Shown here in pieces: positions 35,219-43,961 of a stretch of 64,000 nucleotides of DNA. The first letter of the stretch is position 1; every line of letters begins with the position of its first letter. A program made the translations under genes and the position numbers. Origin of the DNA: Treponema sp. (GTDB taxonomy: Bacteria > Spirochaetota > Spirochaetia > Treponematales > Breznakiellaceae). The stretch is from positions 1-64,000 of the forward strand of contig WRLF01000003.1 of the NCBI GenBank assembly GCA_009777735.1, read 5' to 3'. The notes under the pieces were generated by a model, which saw nothing but the letters and a program-made list of their open reading frames with translations, had not been told where the DNA came from and ran no database searches.

Positions 35219-36673
35219 ATGCATTATTCCGGGTTTGATGTCTATGAAAAGTCGATCTGCACAGTACAGATTGACGGGTCGGAAGCAGAAATCTTCATGG
35301 CAAAAGATTCCCCGCCGGACGGTGCGGATTTTCTCGTCATCGGTACAACAATTCCCGGTTTTTCCGGCGAGCGGCTTGCTGACGGGAAAATAAAAGCGCC
35401 GCTTACCAACGATAACGCCAATGCGTTACGAAAACTTTGTCCTTTTACTGCGCCGGGCCGGGTGCTCTGCAAAGATCGCAGTTTCGGGCTGGGCGACCGC
35501 CTTGGTATTGCGACACCCGGTCACATCAAGCTCTTTGAGCAGTATGACGTATATCCGGTTTTTGCCCAGCAATCTATCCGGGAATTAAACCTGACAAACC
35601 GCAAGTACGAGGATGTTCTTGATGCCGCTACTTTTGCCGTGTTCCGCGAGGGCTTTCGGAAAAGCTGGGGAGCGGACGGGGATCATCTGAAAACACCGGA
35701 AGACATTGCCTATGCCCTGGGTCTGGGCTTTACCATGATAACCCTTGACTGTTCCGAACATATCAAGAGTGATGTTACCAAAGAAAATGCCCCTGCGCTG
35801 CCGGAAAAATACCGGGACAGGTACTTGGAGAAGCAGTTCGATATTGGCGAAGGGATCAATATCAGTTTTACCGAAGCGGAATTGCAGGTAATCGCCGCAA
35901 TGTACGGCGGAGTAATTGACTTTGTTACATCCATGTACAACCGTTTTTTGAAAGGAAGCCCGGCTTCGGGAGAAGCCGAGTACAGCGCCGACTTTGAAGT
36001 TTCGATTGACGAAACTTCAACCCCAACCACCCCGTCACAGCACTATTTTATTGCCAGAGAACTTGTTGAGGCAGGGGTTTCTTTTGCAACCATTGCCCCC
36101 CGATTTTGCGGTGAATTCCAGAAAGGCATAGACTATGTCGGCGATATTGCCCAGTTTGAAAAAGAAATTAAAATCCACGCGGCAATAGCCCGGCACTTCA
36201 GGTACAAGCTGAGTATTCACTCGGGGTCGGATAAATTTAATGTCTTCCCGTACATCAGCAGAGAATGCCGGGGGGCGTTTCACATCAAGACAGCCGGCAC
36301 GAATTGGCTTGAAGCGATGCGTGTAGTCGCCCAAACGGATCCGGCACTGTACCGCGAAATTCACCGGTACGCACTGGCCGCTTTTGATGAAGCCCGTCAA
36401 TACTACCATGTCTCTACCGATGTTTCCAACATTCCCGATGTAGATGCACTTGGCGATGCCGAACTGCCGTCACTTTTTGACAATAACGATTCGCGGCAGT
36501 TGATACATATAACATACGGCCTCATCCTCAATAAAAAGAACCCTGACGGTTCCTGTGCTTTTAAGGATCGTTTGTTCGGGATTTGGCGGCAAAACGAAGA
36601 TGTATACGCTCTGGCGCTCGAGAAGCATATCGGGAAACACCTGGAATTGCTGGGTATAAGTAAGCAACTATAG
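35219..36673 (+). CDS. uxaE: Tagaturonate epimerase-like protein (UxaE family)
   Basis: UxaE enzymes interconvert D-tagaturonate and D-fructuronate, linking galacturonate to glucuronate catabolism. The 484-aa protein shows FGLGDRLGIATPGHIKLFEQ, SIRELNLTNRKYEDVLD, SIDETSTPTTPSQHYFIARE, FAPRFCGEFQKG-like TIAPRFCGEFQKGIDYVGD and KLSIHSGSDKFNVFPYIS, which I recognise from this family. GAGGG precedes the ATG. It lies 20 bases after the barrel gene, likely in one operon, and meets purF stop to stop with no gap. Confidence 0.8.
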   Translation: MHYSGFDVYEKSICTVQIDGSEAEIFMAKDSPPDGADFLVIGTTIPGFSGERLADGKIKAPLTNDNANALRKLCPFTAPGRVLCKDRSFGLGDRLGIATPGHIKLFEQYDVYPVFAQQSIRELNLTNRKYEDVLDAATFAVFREGFRKSWGADGDHLKTPEDIAYALGLGFTMITLDCSEHIKSDVTKENAPALPEKYRDRYLEKQFDIGEGINISFTEAELQVIAAMYGGVIDFVTSMYNRFLKGSPASGEAEYSADFEVSIDETSTPTTPSQHYFIARELVEAGVSFATIAPRFCGEFQKGIDYVGDIAQFEKEIKIHAAIARHFRYKLSIHSGSDKFNVFPYISRECRGAFHIKTAGTNWLEAMRVVAQTDPALYREIHRYALAAFDEARQYYHVSTDVSNIPDVDALGDAELPSLFDNNDSRQLIHITYGLILNKKNPDGSCAFKDRLFGIWRQNEDVYALALEKHIGKHLELLGISKQL

Positions 36674-38086
36674 TTAATACCCAACAGGAATGGGATATTC
36701 CCCGGTAAAACAGCCGAGGCAAAAACCGCACTCGCCGGGTGTGTCTGTAGTGTCGATTGATTCAAGGAGGCCTTTTTCGCTGATAAAGGCGAGACTGTTT
36801 GCTCCCAGGGATTTGCATAATTCTTCCGGTGTGGTCATATTGCTGATTAGGTCTTTGCGGTGCGGCGTGTCGATACCAAAATAGCAGGGGAAGCGCACCG
36901 GCGGTGAACAGATTCGTATATGGACCTCTTTTGCCCCTGCTGATTTTAGCAGCATGACCAGCCGTTTACTTGTGGTGCCGCGGACAATTGAGTCATCAAT
37001 TAGCACGATTTTTTTCCCTTTTACCTCACTGCGGATAATAAAATGTTTAAGTAAAACCGCTTTTTCCCGTGCCACCTGCCCTGGATTGATAAATGTCCTG
37101 CCGATATACTTGTTTTTGACTATACCCATGCCAAAAGGTGTGCCGGTTGCCCTGCCGTAACCAATGGCTGCCGGAATGCCCGAATCGGGAACCCCGATAA
37201 CAAGGTCTGCCGCTGCGCTTGATTCCCTGCCGAGAATTTCGCCGGCACGAATTCGGGAGTGGTACACATCAATGCCGTCAATGACACTGTCGGGGCGGGC
37301 AAAGTACACATACTCAAATGTACAAACTGCCCGCCGGGTTTTTTCGCTAAAGCTGAACGAAAGCACCTGATCGCGGCTGATGATAATAACTTCGCCGGGT
37401 TCTATGTCACGGACATATTTACCGCCTGCCGCTTCAATCGCACAGGACTCGCTTGAAAGCATCCATCCGTTGTTTTTGCTTTTTCCGTCGCCAAATTGTC
37501 CCAGGCACAAAGGGCGGATCCCGTTGGGATCACGTGCTCCCACAAGCGCGTTTTCGGTTAGAACCAGAAGCGCATAAGAACCTTTGATGAATTTGATAGT
37601 ATCGGTTATCGCTTTTTCCGGCCCTTTTTTGTAATTTTTTGCAATTAAGTTGACAATAACTTCGCTGTCACTCGTAGAGGTAAAACCAATTCCCGCGTCC
37701 TCCAGGAGTTCTCTTACAGTATCGGCATTTGTGAGCATCCCGTTATGCACAACGGCAATCGAGCCAAGTTTGAAGCGGCTGACAAACGGCTGGGCGTTTT
37801 CCAGAAGGTCTGTTTCAGATGTCGAATAACGCACATGACCGACAGCGGCGGATCCTTTTAATTTTGCCAGAACATCGGAATTGAAAATATTGCCGACAAG
37901 CCCTACTTCCTTGTGGATGTCAATGCCGTTATCCCGTGAAACGGCTATCCCGGCGCTTTCCTGCCCGCGGTGCTGCAATGAAAACAAACCGTAGTACATC
38001 GGTAAGACGGCATCCTGTTCGGGTTCACTGCAGAATACCCCAAAAACTCCGCACTCTTCATGCAATTTATCATCGTTATTGATCAT
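36674..38086 (-). CDS. purF: Amidophosphoribosyltransferase (Fe-S type)
   Basis: Makes phosphoribosylamine from PRPP and glutamine, the first purine step. The 470-aa protein has an 11-residue propeptide (MINNDDKLHEE) before the nucleophile Cys12 of CGVFG, as in Bacillus subtilis. The PRPP motif is KKIVLIDDSIVRGTTSKR. Cysteines in VCTFEYVYFARPDS, RFPCYFGIDT and FCLGCFTGEYP match the B. subtilis [4Fe-4S] ligands, so an oxygen-sensitive cluster is likely. Last gene of purE-purK-purF; it overlaps purK by four bases. Confidence 0.96.
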   Translation of the reverse strand: MINNDDKLHEECGVFGVFCSEPEQDAVLPMYYGLFSLQHRGQESAGIAVSRDNGIDIHKEVGLVGNIFNSDVLAKLKGSAAVGHVRYSTSETDLLENAQPFVSRFKLGSIAVVHNGMLTNADTVRELLEDAGIGFTSTSDSEVIVNLIAKNYKKGPEKAITDTIKFIKGSYALLVLTENALVGARDPNGIRPLCLGQFGDGKSKNNGWMLSSESCAIEAAGGKYVRDIEPGEVIIISRDQVLSFSFSEKTRRAVCTFEYVYFARPDSVIDGIDVYHSRIRAGEILGRESSAAADLVIGVPDSGIPAAIGYGRATGTPFGMGIVKNKYIGRTFINPGQVAREKAVLLKHFIIRSEVKGKKIVLIDDSIVRGTTSKRLVMLLKSAGAKEVHIRICSPPVRFPCYFGIDTPHRKDLISNMTTPEELCKSLGANSLAFISEKGLLESIDTTDTPGECGFCLGCFTGEYPIPVGY

Positions 38087-39201
38087 GATTCAGGCCTTAC
38101 CCATATGTTAGATTGATCAATGATTCTTAATGAACTGTCTATATCTCCCAGCATAGTAACATGCCCCATTTTTCTTTTTTCCTTTGCATCTGCTTTCCCG
38201 TAAAGGTGCAGTTTTCCGTTTGACAACAGAGGCAGGTATGGATCAAGCCTGGACATTTCATTGCTGTCCATGTGGTCTCCCAGTATATTAACCATTACAA
38301 CCGGGCTGTGTAAACCGGTATCTCCCAGGGGCAAACCACAGACTGCCCTGATATGCTGTTCAAACTGGCTTGTAACACAGGCATCTATTGTATAATGCCC
38401 GGAATTATGAGGTCTTGGTGCAAGTTCATTGATGTATATATCATCACCTGCAACGAACATTTCTATGGCTAATACTCCAATAACATTCAGGGTTTCCGTG
38501 ATTTTACAGGCGTAGTTTACGGCTTTATCCCGCAAATCCCCTGAAATTCGCGCAGGCACAATACTTTGGTGCAAAATATTATTTACATGAATATTTTCCG
38601 GTATTGGGAACACGGAAATTTCGCCGTTTGTACTGCGGGCTGTAATGACCGATATTTCCCTGTCAAATGGTACCCGTTTTTCCAGGATGCATTCATGTTT
38701 TTCTGCCATTTTTTTTGCCGAATCAAAATCTTCTTTTGTTTTAATTACAAGCTGTCCTTTCCCGTCATAACCGCCGGTTGTTGTTTTTAACACGCTGGGA
38801 TAAAAAAAGTGTTCTTTCAGAGATTCTGCACCGTTTATCAAAAAAAAATCCGTAACCGGTATTCCCATGTTTTTAATTGCGCTTTTTTCCCTGTAACGAT
38901 GCTGGGTAACTTTCAGCACATCGCTTCCCTGGGGTAAATAAGCATGGTTTTCCAGATAGGTTAGTGCATCATAATCAATATTTTCAAACTCATAGGTAAT
39001 AACATCGCTTAACTCTGCCAGTTTTTTTACCGCTTCCATATCATTGTAATTCGCTGTAATTTCCGTGTCCGCCACCTGTCCGCAGGGGCAATTTGGCGTA
39101 GGATCAAGAACCGCAACATAATACCCCATTGCTTTGGCAGCCAGACACATCATTCTGCCGAGCTGCCCTCCGCCAATAATTCCGATGGTCTTATAGGGCA
39201 T
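38083..39201 (-). CDS. purK: N5-carboxyaminoimidazole ribonucleotide synthetase
   Basis: ATP-grasp enzyme that carboxylates AIR at N5. The 372-aa protein opens with IGIIGGGQLGRMMCLAA and has FPSVLKTTTGGYDGKGQ-like YPSVLKTTTGGYDGKGQ, FVAGDDIYINELAPRPHNSG and LGDTGLHSPVVMVNILG. The ATG at 39201 shares a base with the purE stop. It works directly with PurE. Confidence 0.95.
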   Translation of the reverse strand: MPYKTIGIIGGGQLGRMMCLAAKAMGYYVAVLDPTPNCPCGQVADTEITANYNDMEAVKKLAELSDVITYEFENIDYDALTYLENHAYLPQGSDVLKVTQHRYREKSAIKNMGIPVTDFFLINGAESLKEHFFYPSVLKTTTGGYDGKGQLVIKTKEDFDSAKKMAEKHECILEKRVPFDREISVITARSTNGEISVFPIPENIHVNNILHQSIVPARISGDLRDKAVNYACKITETLNVIGVLAIEMFVAGDDIYINELAPRPHNSGHYTIDACVTSQFEQHIRAVCGLPLGDTGLHSPVVMVNILGDHMDSNEMSRLDPYLPLLSNGKLHLYGKADAKEKRKMGHVTMLGDIDSSLRIIDQSNIWVRPES

Positions 39202-39692
39202 TACCACGATAATTCACATTCCAGGACAGATTTTTCTCTTCTCTGCCTGCGATGGTGCAACTTTTCATACACTCTCTTGTCAAAAGTCCCAATAATGTGT
39301 GCCGCCAGCAATCCTGCGTTTTTTGCACCTGCTGTTCCTATTGCTACTGTCGCAACAGGAACGCCGGCAGGCATTTGCACAATGGAGAGCAGGGAGTCCA
39401 GCCCGTTCAGTACTTTTGACTGAATTGGCACACCGATTACCGGCAGGAGTGTTTTAGCCGCTACCATGCCGGGCAGATGGGCTGCGCCCCCTGCCCCCGC
39501 GATAATGACCTTTATCCCTCTATCCGCCGCTTTTTCTGCATAGGAGAACATATAATCAGGTGTACGATGTGCGGATATAACTTCTTTCTCGTAAGGAATT
39601 ATCAATTCTTCAAGGATATGGCATGTATGCTGCATTGTATCCCAATCTGAAGAACTGCCCATTATTACTCCGACTAAAACTTTATCACTCAT
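39201..39692 (-). CDS. purE: N5-CAIR mutase, class I PurE
   Basis: Moves the carboxyl group of N5-CAIR to carbon 4. The 163-aa protein has [39 protein letters not shown] and the class I pattern consistent with a neighbouring purK. No ribosome site precedes the ATG, which lies six bases after a -10-like TATTTT. First gene of the purE-purK-purF operon. The C-terminal tail ([19 protein letters not shown]) is basic. Confidence 0.96.
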   Translation of the reverse strand: MSDKVLVGVIMGSSSDWDTMQHTCHILEELIIPYEKEVISAHRTPDYMFSYAEKAADRGIKVIIAGAGGAAHLPGMVAAKTLLPVIGVPIQSKVLNGLDSLLSIVQMPAGVPVATVAIGTAGAKNAGLLAAHIIGTFDKRVYEKLHHRRQRREKSVLECELSW

Positions 39693-39698
39693 GGGTAA

Positions 39699-39727
39699 AA
39701 AATAACATATTTGCGGCTGTTTAACAA
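39699..39727 (-). promoter_or_regulatory. Candidate purEKF promoter close to the start codon
   Basis: On the minus strand TTGTTA (39727-39722), a 17-base spacer and TATTTT (39704-39699). The -10 ends six bases before the purE ATG and no Shine-Dalgarno sequence is visible. Confidence 0.4.
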
Positions 39728-39766
39728 GCAGCTAAGGGAAACTGTATACCGTCCTGGGGCCGGTCT

Positions 39767-40057
39767 CTAACGGCGTCTGCCGGAAAAAATCGGAGCAAAA
39801 TACTTGTCTGCATCGATCTTTTTCATCAGAAATTTTATGGCAAACCGGTAAATGAAAAATGATAATACCATTCCGCCGATAAAACTCAGGATAAATTGCC
39901 AGAGTACTATTTCATCGCTTTTGATGCCGTCAGGCAGTATCCAATTAATCAACCGTGAACTGATAACTATCAGTATAATAAAAGCCAGCACTGTGATGAG
40001 AATGTTGAACAGGGTGGCGCCTGCGACAAACAGGAGGGTGTTTATTTTCTTGTTCAT
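39767..40057 (-). CDS. Small two-helix membrane protein downstream of lspA
   Basis: A 96-aa protein with membrane segments LLFVAGATLFNILITVLAFI and FILSFIGGMVLSFFIYRFAI and a basic C-terminus (FSGRRR). Its ATG overlaps the lspA stop (ATGA), so it is translationally coupled to signal peptidase II. I recall similar small genes beside lspA in treponemes under the loose name leader peptide processing enzyme, but no activity is demonstrated by the sequence. Confidence 0.6.
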   Translation of the reverse strand: MNKKINTLLFVAGATLFNILITVLAFIILIVISSRLINWILPDGIKSDEIVLWQFILSFIGGMVLSFFIYRFAIKFLMKKIDADKYFAPIFSGRRR

Positions 40058-40626
40058 TGGGAGGTCTCTTTTTTTTGGTGCGGAGTTATGAGAATGGAGA
40101 TAAACAGCATTATACAACAGACCACGACGCTCGAATCGGCAATATTAAAAGTAGGCCAGCGCTCAAAACCCAAAAACCCATAAAAGTTTACACTGATAAA
40201 ATCCACAACACCATCTGATCTAAATAGTCTGTCTATGATGTTGCCAATGCCGCCGCCGAGTATGCCGGCGGTTGCCCACCTTTGCATCCGGGTGAAATCA
40301 TCGGAACTTAGGTAATACAATACCAAAACAAGCAGCACCACTATGGGCATGACTATAAACAGCACAGGCCTCAAGGATTCGGGAATGGTCTGCCCCAGAC
40401 TGAAGGCAATAAACGGGTTTCGGACGTGTATGATATGCAAAAAACCATTATCAAAAACATCGACAATTGGTTCATCAAATCTGCCGGTTATGGGAAAACG
40501 TGCGATAATAGCTTTCGTAATCTGGTCGATAAGTATGATCGCTCCCGTCAGAATCAATGGCAAGGTGCGCGCTCTGTCAAATCGTATGTTTGTAAAGATT
40601 GATTTCAGTTTTTCACCGGCTTTCAT
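40054..40626 (-). CDS. lspA: Lipoprotein signal peptidase (signal peptidase II)
   Basis: Inner-membrane aspartyl protease that cleaves prolipoproteins before the lipidated cysteine. The 190-aa protein has four membrane segments and the catalytic aspartates in GIGNIIDR (Asp132) and FNIADSS (Asp164). The usual NTGAAFS motif appears as RNPFIAFSLG. AAAGGAG precedes ATG 40626. Many predicted substrates (for example the products of 11690, 16427, 41559, 45216) lie in this window. Confidence 0.93.
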   Translation of the reverse strand: MKAGEKLKSIFTNIRFDRARTLPLILTGAIILIDQITKAIIARFPITGRFDEPIVDVFDNGFLHIIHVRNPFIAFSLGQTIPESLRPVLFIVMPIVVLLVLVLYYLSSDDFTRMQRWATAGILGGGIGNIIDRLFRSDGVVDFISVNFYGFLGFERWPTFNIADSSVVVCCIMLFISILITPHQKKETSQ

Positions 40627-40636
40627 AATTTCTCCT

Positions 40637-41428
40637 TTATAATCCTGTCGGAACGTCAATAAATGCGACATCAACATTCAATTCTTCGGCACAATGGCGC
40701 ATAACAGCACGTACCCCCCAGACTTCGGTAGAGTAATGCCCTCCTGCAATCATGTTGAGCTTTGATTCGAGGCATGTATGGTACATCATGTGAGACATTT
40801 CGCCGGTGACGTACATGTCTGCGCCTTCATCAATTGCCTGTATACCGTCTTTTGCCGCACCGCCGGACATTATCGCACAGCTTGTATTTTTTTCTTTTCC
40901 AAACGGGTATATTCCCAGCGCCGGTATGCCTTCAAAGGCTATTTTTCGCGCTGCCTCGTCAATTGTTACCGGCTGGGGAAAATTACCCTTAAACCCGATT
41001 TTTTTACCGTGATGTTCACCAAAAGGCTCGATATTTTCAAGGCCGAGCAAACCGGCAAGTACGGCATTGTTACCGTATTGGGGATGCTGATCCAGAGGTA
41101 AATGCACCGCATACAGGCAGATGTTATGATCCAGTAAAAACTGTATCCGCCGCCGGTGGTTCCCCGACACACGAAGAGGCGCACCACCTCCGGATGGCGA
41201 GCCCCAAAGCAACCCGTGATGCACAAAGAGCATCCCCGCACCTGCAGCGGCGGCACGTTCAAATGTCTCCATGGCAGCGTCCGTCCCAAACGCTATTTTC
41301 CCGATTTCGCTCCCGTCATTATCAACCTGAATCCCGTTCAGGGAGTTGTCGGTTCCCTTAAATCCATCTAAATCAAGGAAACTTCTGAAGAATGTGTCTA
41401 ATTTGGCGCTGGTAAGTTTGCTGCCCAT
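40637..41428 (-). CDS. NIF3-like dinuclear metal centre protein
   Basis: The 263-aa protein belongs to the NIF3/YbgI family: NSLNGIQVDN, GTDAAMETFERAAAAGAGML, FVHHGLLWG, VHLPLDQHPQYGNN, and C-terminal GEMSHMMYHTCLE followed by GGHYSTEVWGV. Conserved histidines and acidic residues bind two metals. The physiological role is unsettled (it is sometimes named a GTP cyclohydrolase I type 2 homologue). No ribosome site; a TATACT box ends six bases before the ATG. It is the probable first gene of the set leading into lspA, ten bases on. Confidence 0.88.
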   Translation of the reverse strand: MGSKLTSAKLDTFFRSFLDLDGFKGTDNSLNGIQVDNDGSEIGKIAFGTDAAMETFERAAAAGAGMLFVHHGLLWGSPSGGGAPLRVSGNHRRRIQFLLDHNICLYAVHLPLDQHPQYGNNAVLAGLLGLENIEPFGEHHGKKIGFKGNFPQPVTIDEAARKIAFEGIPALGIYPFGKEKNTSCAIMSGGAAKDGIQAIDEGADMYVTGEMSHMMYHTCLESKLNMIAGGHYSTEVWGVRAVMRHCAEELNVDVAFIDVPTGL

Positions 41429-41434
41429 AACGAA

Positions 41435-41440
41435 AGTATA
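41435..41440 (-). promoter_or_regulatory. Putative -10 box of the nif3-lspA operon
   Basis: TATACT on the minus strand, six bases from the start codon; no convincing -35 was found at 16-18 bases. Confidence 0.35.
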
Positions 41441-41523
41441 GTGAAAAGTAGTTCGTTATACTAGTGCGGTGCGAAGTTGCCTTGGTTCAGCGTTATACCA
41501 TTGGTATCAGCTCCCAACAGGGC

Positions 41524-41553
41524 TTGTCATTTGCTCTTTCATTTTGTTATAAT
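41524..41553 (+). promoter_or_regulatory. Promoter of the cyclophilin-FKBP gene, -10 abutting the ATG
   Basis: TTGTCA (41524-41529), an 18-base spacer and consensus TATAAT (41548-41553). Only five bases separate the -10 from the ATG at 41559, so transcription would start at or beside the A of the ATG. Confidence 0.6.
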
Positions 41554-41558
41554 GGGGT

Positions 41559-42626
41559 ATGAAGAACACCATTAAATTCTTATTGATCGCCGTTGTTGGC
41601 GGTCTGATGATTGTCTCTTTTGGTTCCTGTAATAGAACCAATTCATCAAATCGGCAGGTATCTATGAATCAAACGCGAAACGACTCAGCCCTTGGCGGCG
41701 GGATGTTTGCCAGAATAATCACCAATAAGGGTGAAATTGTGGTGCAGCTTGAATTTGAAAAAACACCGCTTACCGTGTGTAATTTTGTTGCTCTTGCGGA
41801 AGGCACAATGGACGCAGCCGGAGGAAGGCCTTTTTACAACGGCCTGAACTTTCACCGGGTTATTCCTGATTTTATGATTCAGGGAGGATGTCCGCAGGGG
41901 ACGGGAACCGGCGGCCCCGGCTACCGTTTCCCCGATGAAATTGATCCTGAGCTAAGGCATGACAGCCCCGGAATTCTCTCCATGGCAAATTCCGGGCCGG
42001 GAACAAACGGCAGCCAGTTTTTTATCACCCATGTGCCCACTCCCTGGCTGGACGGGAATCATACCGTTTTTGGCAGGGTCGTTAATGGGCAAAATGTGGT
42101 TAATGCCATCGAGCAGGGTGATATAATTGAAAGCATCACGATAATACGGAATGGCTCCCTGGCCACCCAGTTCAGGGCGGATCAGGCAGCATTCAACACA
42201 TTGCTGGAAGCAACAAACACTGCTGCTGCCGCAAGGGCAGAAGCGCAGCGAAGCGCCGATATTGACCAGATCGCCGCCAGGTATCCCAATGCGGCACAAA
42301 CTCCTTCCGGCATCCGGTACGTCATTGACGAACAGGGAACAGGTGCAAGGCCGTCTTCCGGTCAAAATGTACTGGTACACTACAGGGGAACCTTCCTTTC
42401 AGGCGATGTTTTTGATGAATCTTATCCGCGCAATGAACCGCTTATGTTCAGTGTTGGTACCGGACAGGTAATCAGCGGCTGGGATGAAATGGTCATGGAC
42501 ATGAGAGTGGGTGAAAAACGGACAGCAATTATCCCGCCGAATCTTGCTTACGGAGAGCGAGGCGCCGGCCCCATTCCTCCCAACAGCTTTCTCGTTTTTG
42601 AGATGGAACTTGTCGGAATTAGGTAA
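41559..42626 (+). CDS. Dual-family peptidyl-prolyl isomerase lipoprotein (cyclophilin-FKBP)
   Basis: A 355-aa lipoprotein (lipobox FGSC, Cys24) with two proline isomerase domains. Residues about 50-205 are a cyclophilin ([29 protein letters not shown] and [13 protein letters not shown]). An Ala/Arg-rich helical linker ([20 protein letters not shown]) leads to an FKBP domain at about 250-355 ([34 protein letters not shown] and [13 protein letters not shown]). It presumably assists folding of exported proteins. Fusions with this domain order have been described in a few bacteria. No ribosome site precedes the ATG. Confidence 0.92.
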   Translation: MKNTIKFLLIAVVGGLMIVSFGSCNRTNSSNRQVSMNQTRNDSALGGGMFARIITNKGEIVVQLEFEKTPLTVCNFVALAEGTMDAAGGRPFYNGLNFHRVIPDFMIQGGCPQGTGTGGPGYRFPDEIDPELRHDSPGILSMANSGPGTNGSQFFITHVPTPWLDGNHTVFGRVVNGQNVVNAIEQGDIIESITIIRNGSLATQFRADQAAFNTLLEATNTAAAARAEAQRSADIDQIAARYPNAAQTPSGIRYVIDEQGTGARPSSGQNVLVHYRGTFLSGDVFDESYPRNEPLMFSVGTGQVISGWDEMVMDMRVGEKRTAIIPPNLAYGERGAGPIPPNSFLVFEMELVGIR

Positions 42627-42643
42627 ATTTTAACAAAAAGAAA

Positions 42644-42725
42644 CCCAGCACCTAACTTAGTACCCAATTATTTAGGTGCTAGGTTAGGCGCTGGGCGCTT
42701 TTCCGAGACAGCTCTGTAAAGCTGT
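42644..42725. terminator. Convergent terminator hairpins between the PPIase gene and flaB
   Basis: CCCAGCACCTAAC (42644-42656) pairs with GTTAGGCGCTGGG (42683-42695) with one mismatch or wobble. AGCACCTAA (42648-42656 region) can pair alternatively with TTAGGTGCT (42672-42680). A second perfect hairpin, ACAGCT (42708-42713) and AGCTGT (42720-42725), is followed on the plus strand by a T-run and suits termination of the isomerase transcript. Confidence 0.7.
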
Positions 42726-42733
42726 ATTTTTCG

Positions 42734-43594
42734 CTATTGCAGAAGCTGGAGAACCATTTGTCCTTTCTGATTTGCCTGTGCCAGCATTGCTGTACCGCTT
42801 TGTGAGAGGATCATGTTTTTGGTGTAATTGACCATCTCAAAGGCCATGTTGGCATCCCTTATGCGGGATTCTGAGGCTTGCAGATTTTCGGCTCCGATAT
42901 CGATGCCGCGGATTGCATGTTCCAGCCGGTTCTGGTAGGCGCCGAGATCAGATCGTTGTTTACTGACTTTTCTTAGCGCTACGTCGAGGGTTCCAATGGC
43001 ACGGTTGGCATTGTCCGGTGCAGACAATGAAATAAATGTATCGTCACCAGGATTACGGATCCCAAGACCCTTTGTAGTCATGGTGCCGACATACACTTGT
43101 GTCCGCTGATCCATGTTGGCGCCGATATGGAGCCACATAGAGGCGGTGATCACATTTTCACCCGCTGGTCGGGCGAAACGTCCGGTTAACATGTTCATTC
43201 CGTTAAACTGGGCAACCGAGGCAATTCTGTCTATCTCGGCGACCAAAGCCGAAACTTCGATCTGGATGTACATACGATCCTCTTCGGTATAAATACCATT
43301 TGAGGCTTGCACTGCCAATTCACGGAGACGCTGGATGATGTCATGGGTTTCCTGGAGATAGCCTTCTGTAACTTGAATGAATGAAATACCATTCTGGGCA
43401 TTGAAAGATGCCATATTCAAACCACGGATTTGAGCACGCAATTTCTCAGAAACAGCGAGTCCCGAAGCATCATCACCGGCACGGTTAATGCGTAAGCCGC
43501 TCGATAGTTTTTCCATGTTTTTGCCCAGGTAAACCTGGGTAACTTTGAGGGACCTCTCGGCAAACATCGCACTTAAATTGTGATTAATTATCAT
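42734..43594 (-). CDS. flaB: Flagellin core protein FlaB
   Basis: Core filament subunit of spirochaete periplasmic flagella. The 286-aa length is the FlaB size. The N-terminal D0/D1 helices ([20 protein letters not shown], then [20 protein letters not shown]) and the C-terminal helices ([20 protein letters not shown], then [17 protein letters not shown]) are intact, with a short central region. Leu-rich hydrophobic ends fit export without a Sec signal. AAAGGAGTG precedes ATG 43594. An open frame extends 106 codons further upstream but lacks flagellin character. Transcription probably begins at a sigma-28-like promoter about 260 bases upstream. Confidence 0.95.
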   Translation of the reverse strand: MIINHNLSAMFAERSLKVTQVYLGKNMEKLSSGLRINRAGDDASGLAVSEKLRAQIRGLNMASFNAQNGISFIQVTEGYLQETHDIIQRLRELAVQASNGIYTEEDRMYIQIEVSALVAEIDRIASVAQFNGMNMLTGRFARPAGENVITASMWLHIGANMDQRTQVYVGTMTTKGLGIRNPGDDTFISLSAPDNANRAIGTLDVALRKVSKQRSDLGAYQNRLEHAIRGIDIGAENLQASESRIRDANMAFEMVNYTKNMILSQSGTAMLAQANQKGQMVLQLLQ

Positions 43595-43852
43595 ATTCAC
43601 TCCTTTGGCTTTTCCGGCGCAACGCTGCTTTATGCAGCTTTTTACGCCGCGGCTTCCATGCCGTTCGACTGTTTTTGCCTTCCAATTAAGAAGACGCGCC
43701 TTCAGAGAAGGCGATTTGTGCCATTGTGTTCGCGCAGGAACACTCGTGCTGCCCATAGGAAGCACGCACCCCCTACCCAACTGTCCCCGGAAGGGTGAGG
43801 AATACCGGACAAAACGAGGAGGCCCAACGGGCGCACGTATTATTCCGGTTCT
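43595..43852 (-). promoter_or_regulatory. Long structured 5' leader of flaB
   Basis: About 258 bases lie between the predicted transcription start and the flaB ATG. Visible hairpins are CGCCTTC/GAAGGCG (43697-43703 with 43707-43713), CGTGCT/AGCACG (43745-43750 with 43761-43766) and GCTGC/GCAGC (43624-43628 with 43634-43638), the last near the ribosome site. No conserved riboswitch was recognised. The plus strand holds no credible gene here. Confidence 0.5.
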
Positions 43853-43859
43853 ATGTTCA

Positions 43860-43886
43860 ATATCGGAATTTGGAGAAAAGGCTTTA
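43860..43886 (-). promoter_or_regulatory. Sigma-28 (FliA)-like promoter of flaB
   Basis: On the minus strand TAAA (43886-43883), a 15-base spacer and TCCGATAT (43867-43860) match TAAA-N15-GCCGATAA at 10 of 12 positions. This is the expected promoter class for a late flagellar gene. Confidence 0.65.
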
Positions 43887-43961
43887 GGGGAAAAATGTCC
43901 CATAATCACCATTGTTTTTTATGTTAAAATGGCGGATGATTGGTAACAAGGAAATAAATGT

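Noticed and set aside
43595-43912. A 106-codon N-terminal extension of flaB
   Set aside because: The frame is open but shows no flagellin-like sequence. The strong AAAGGAG site and conserved [10 protein letters not shown] start at 43594, and the predicted promoter lies inside the extension.
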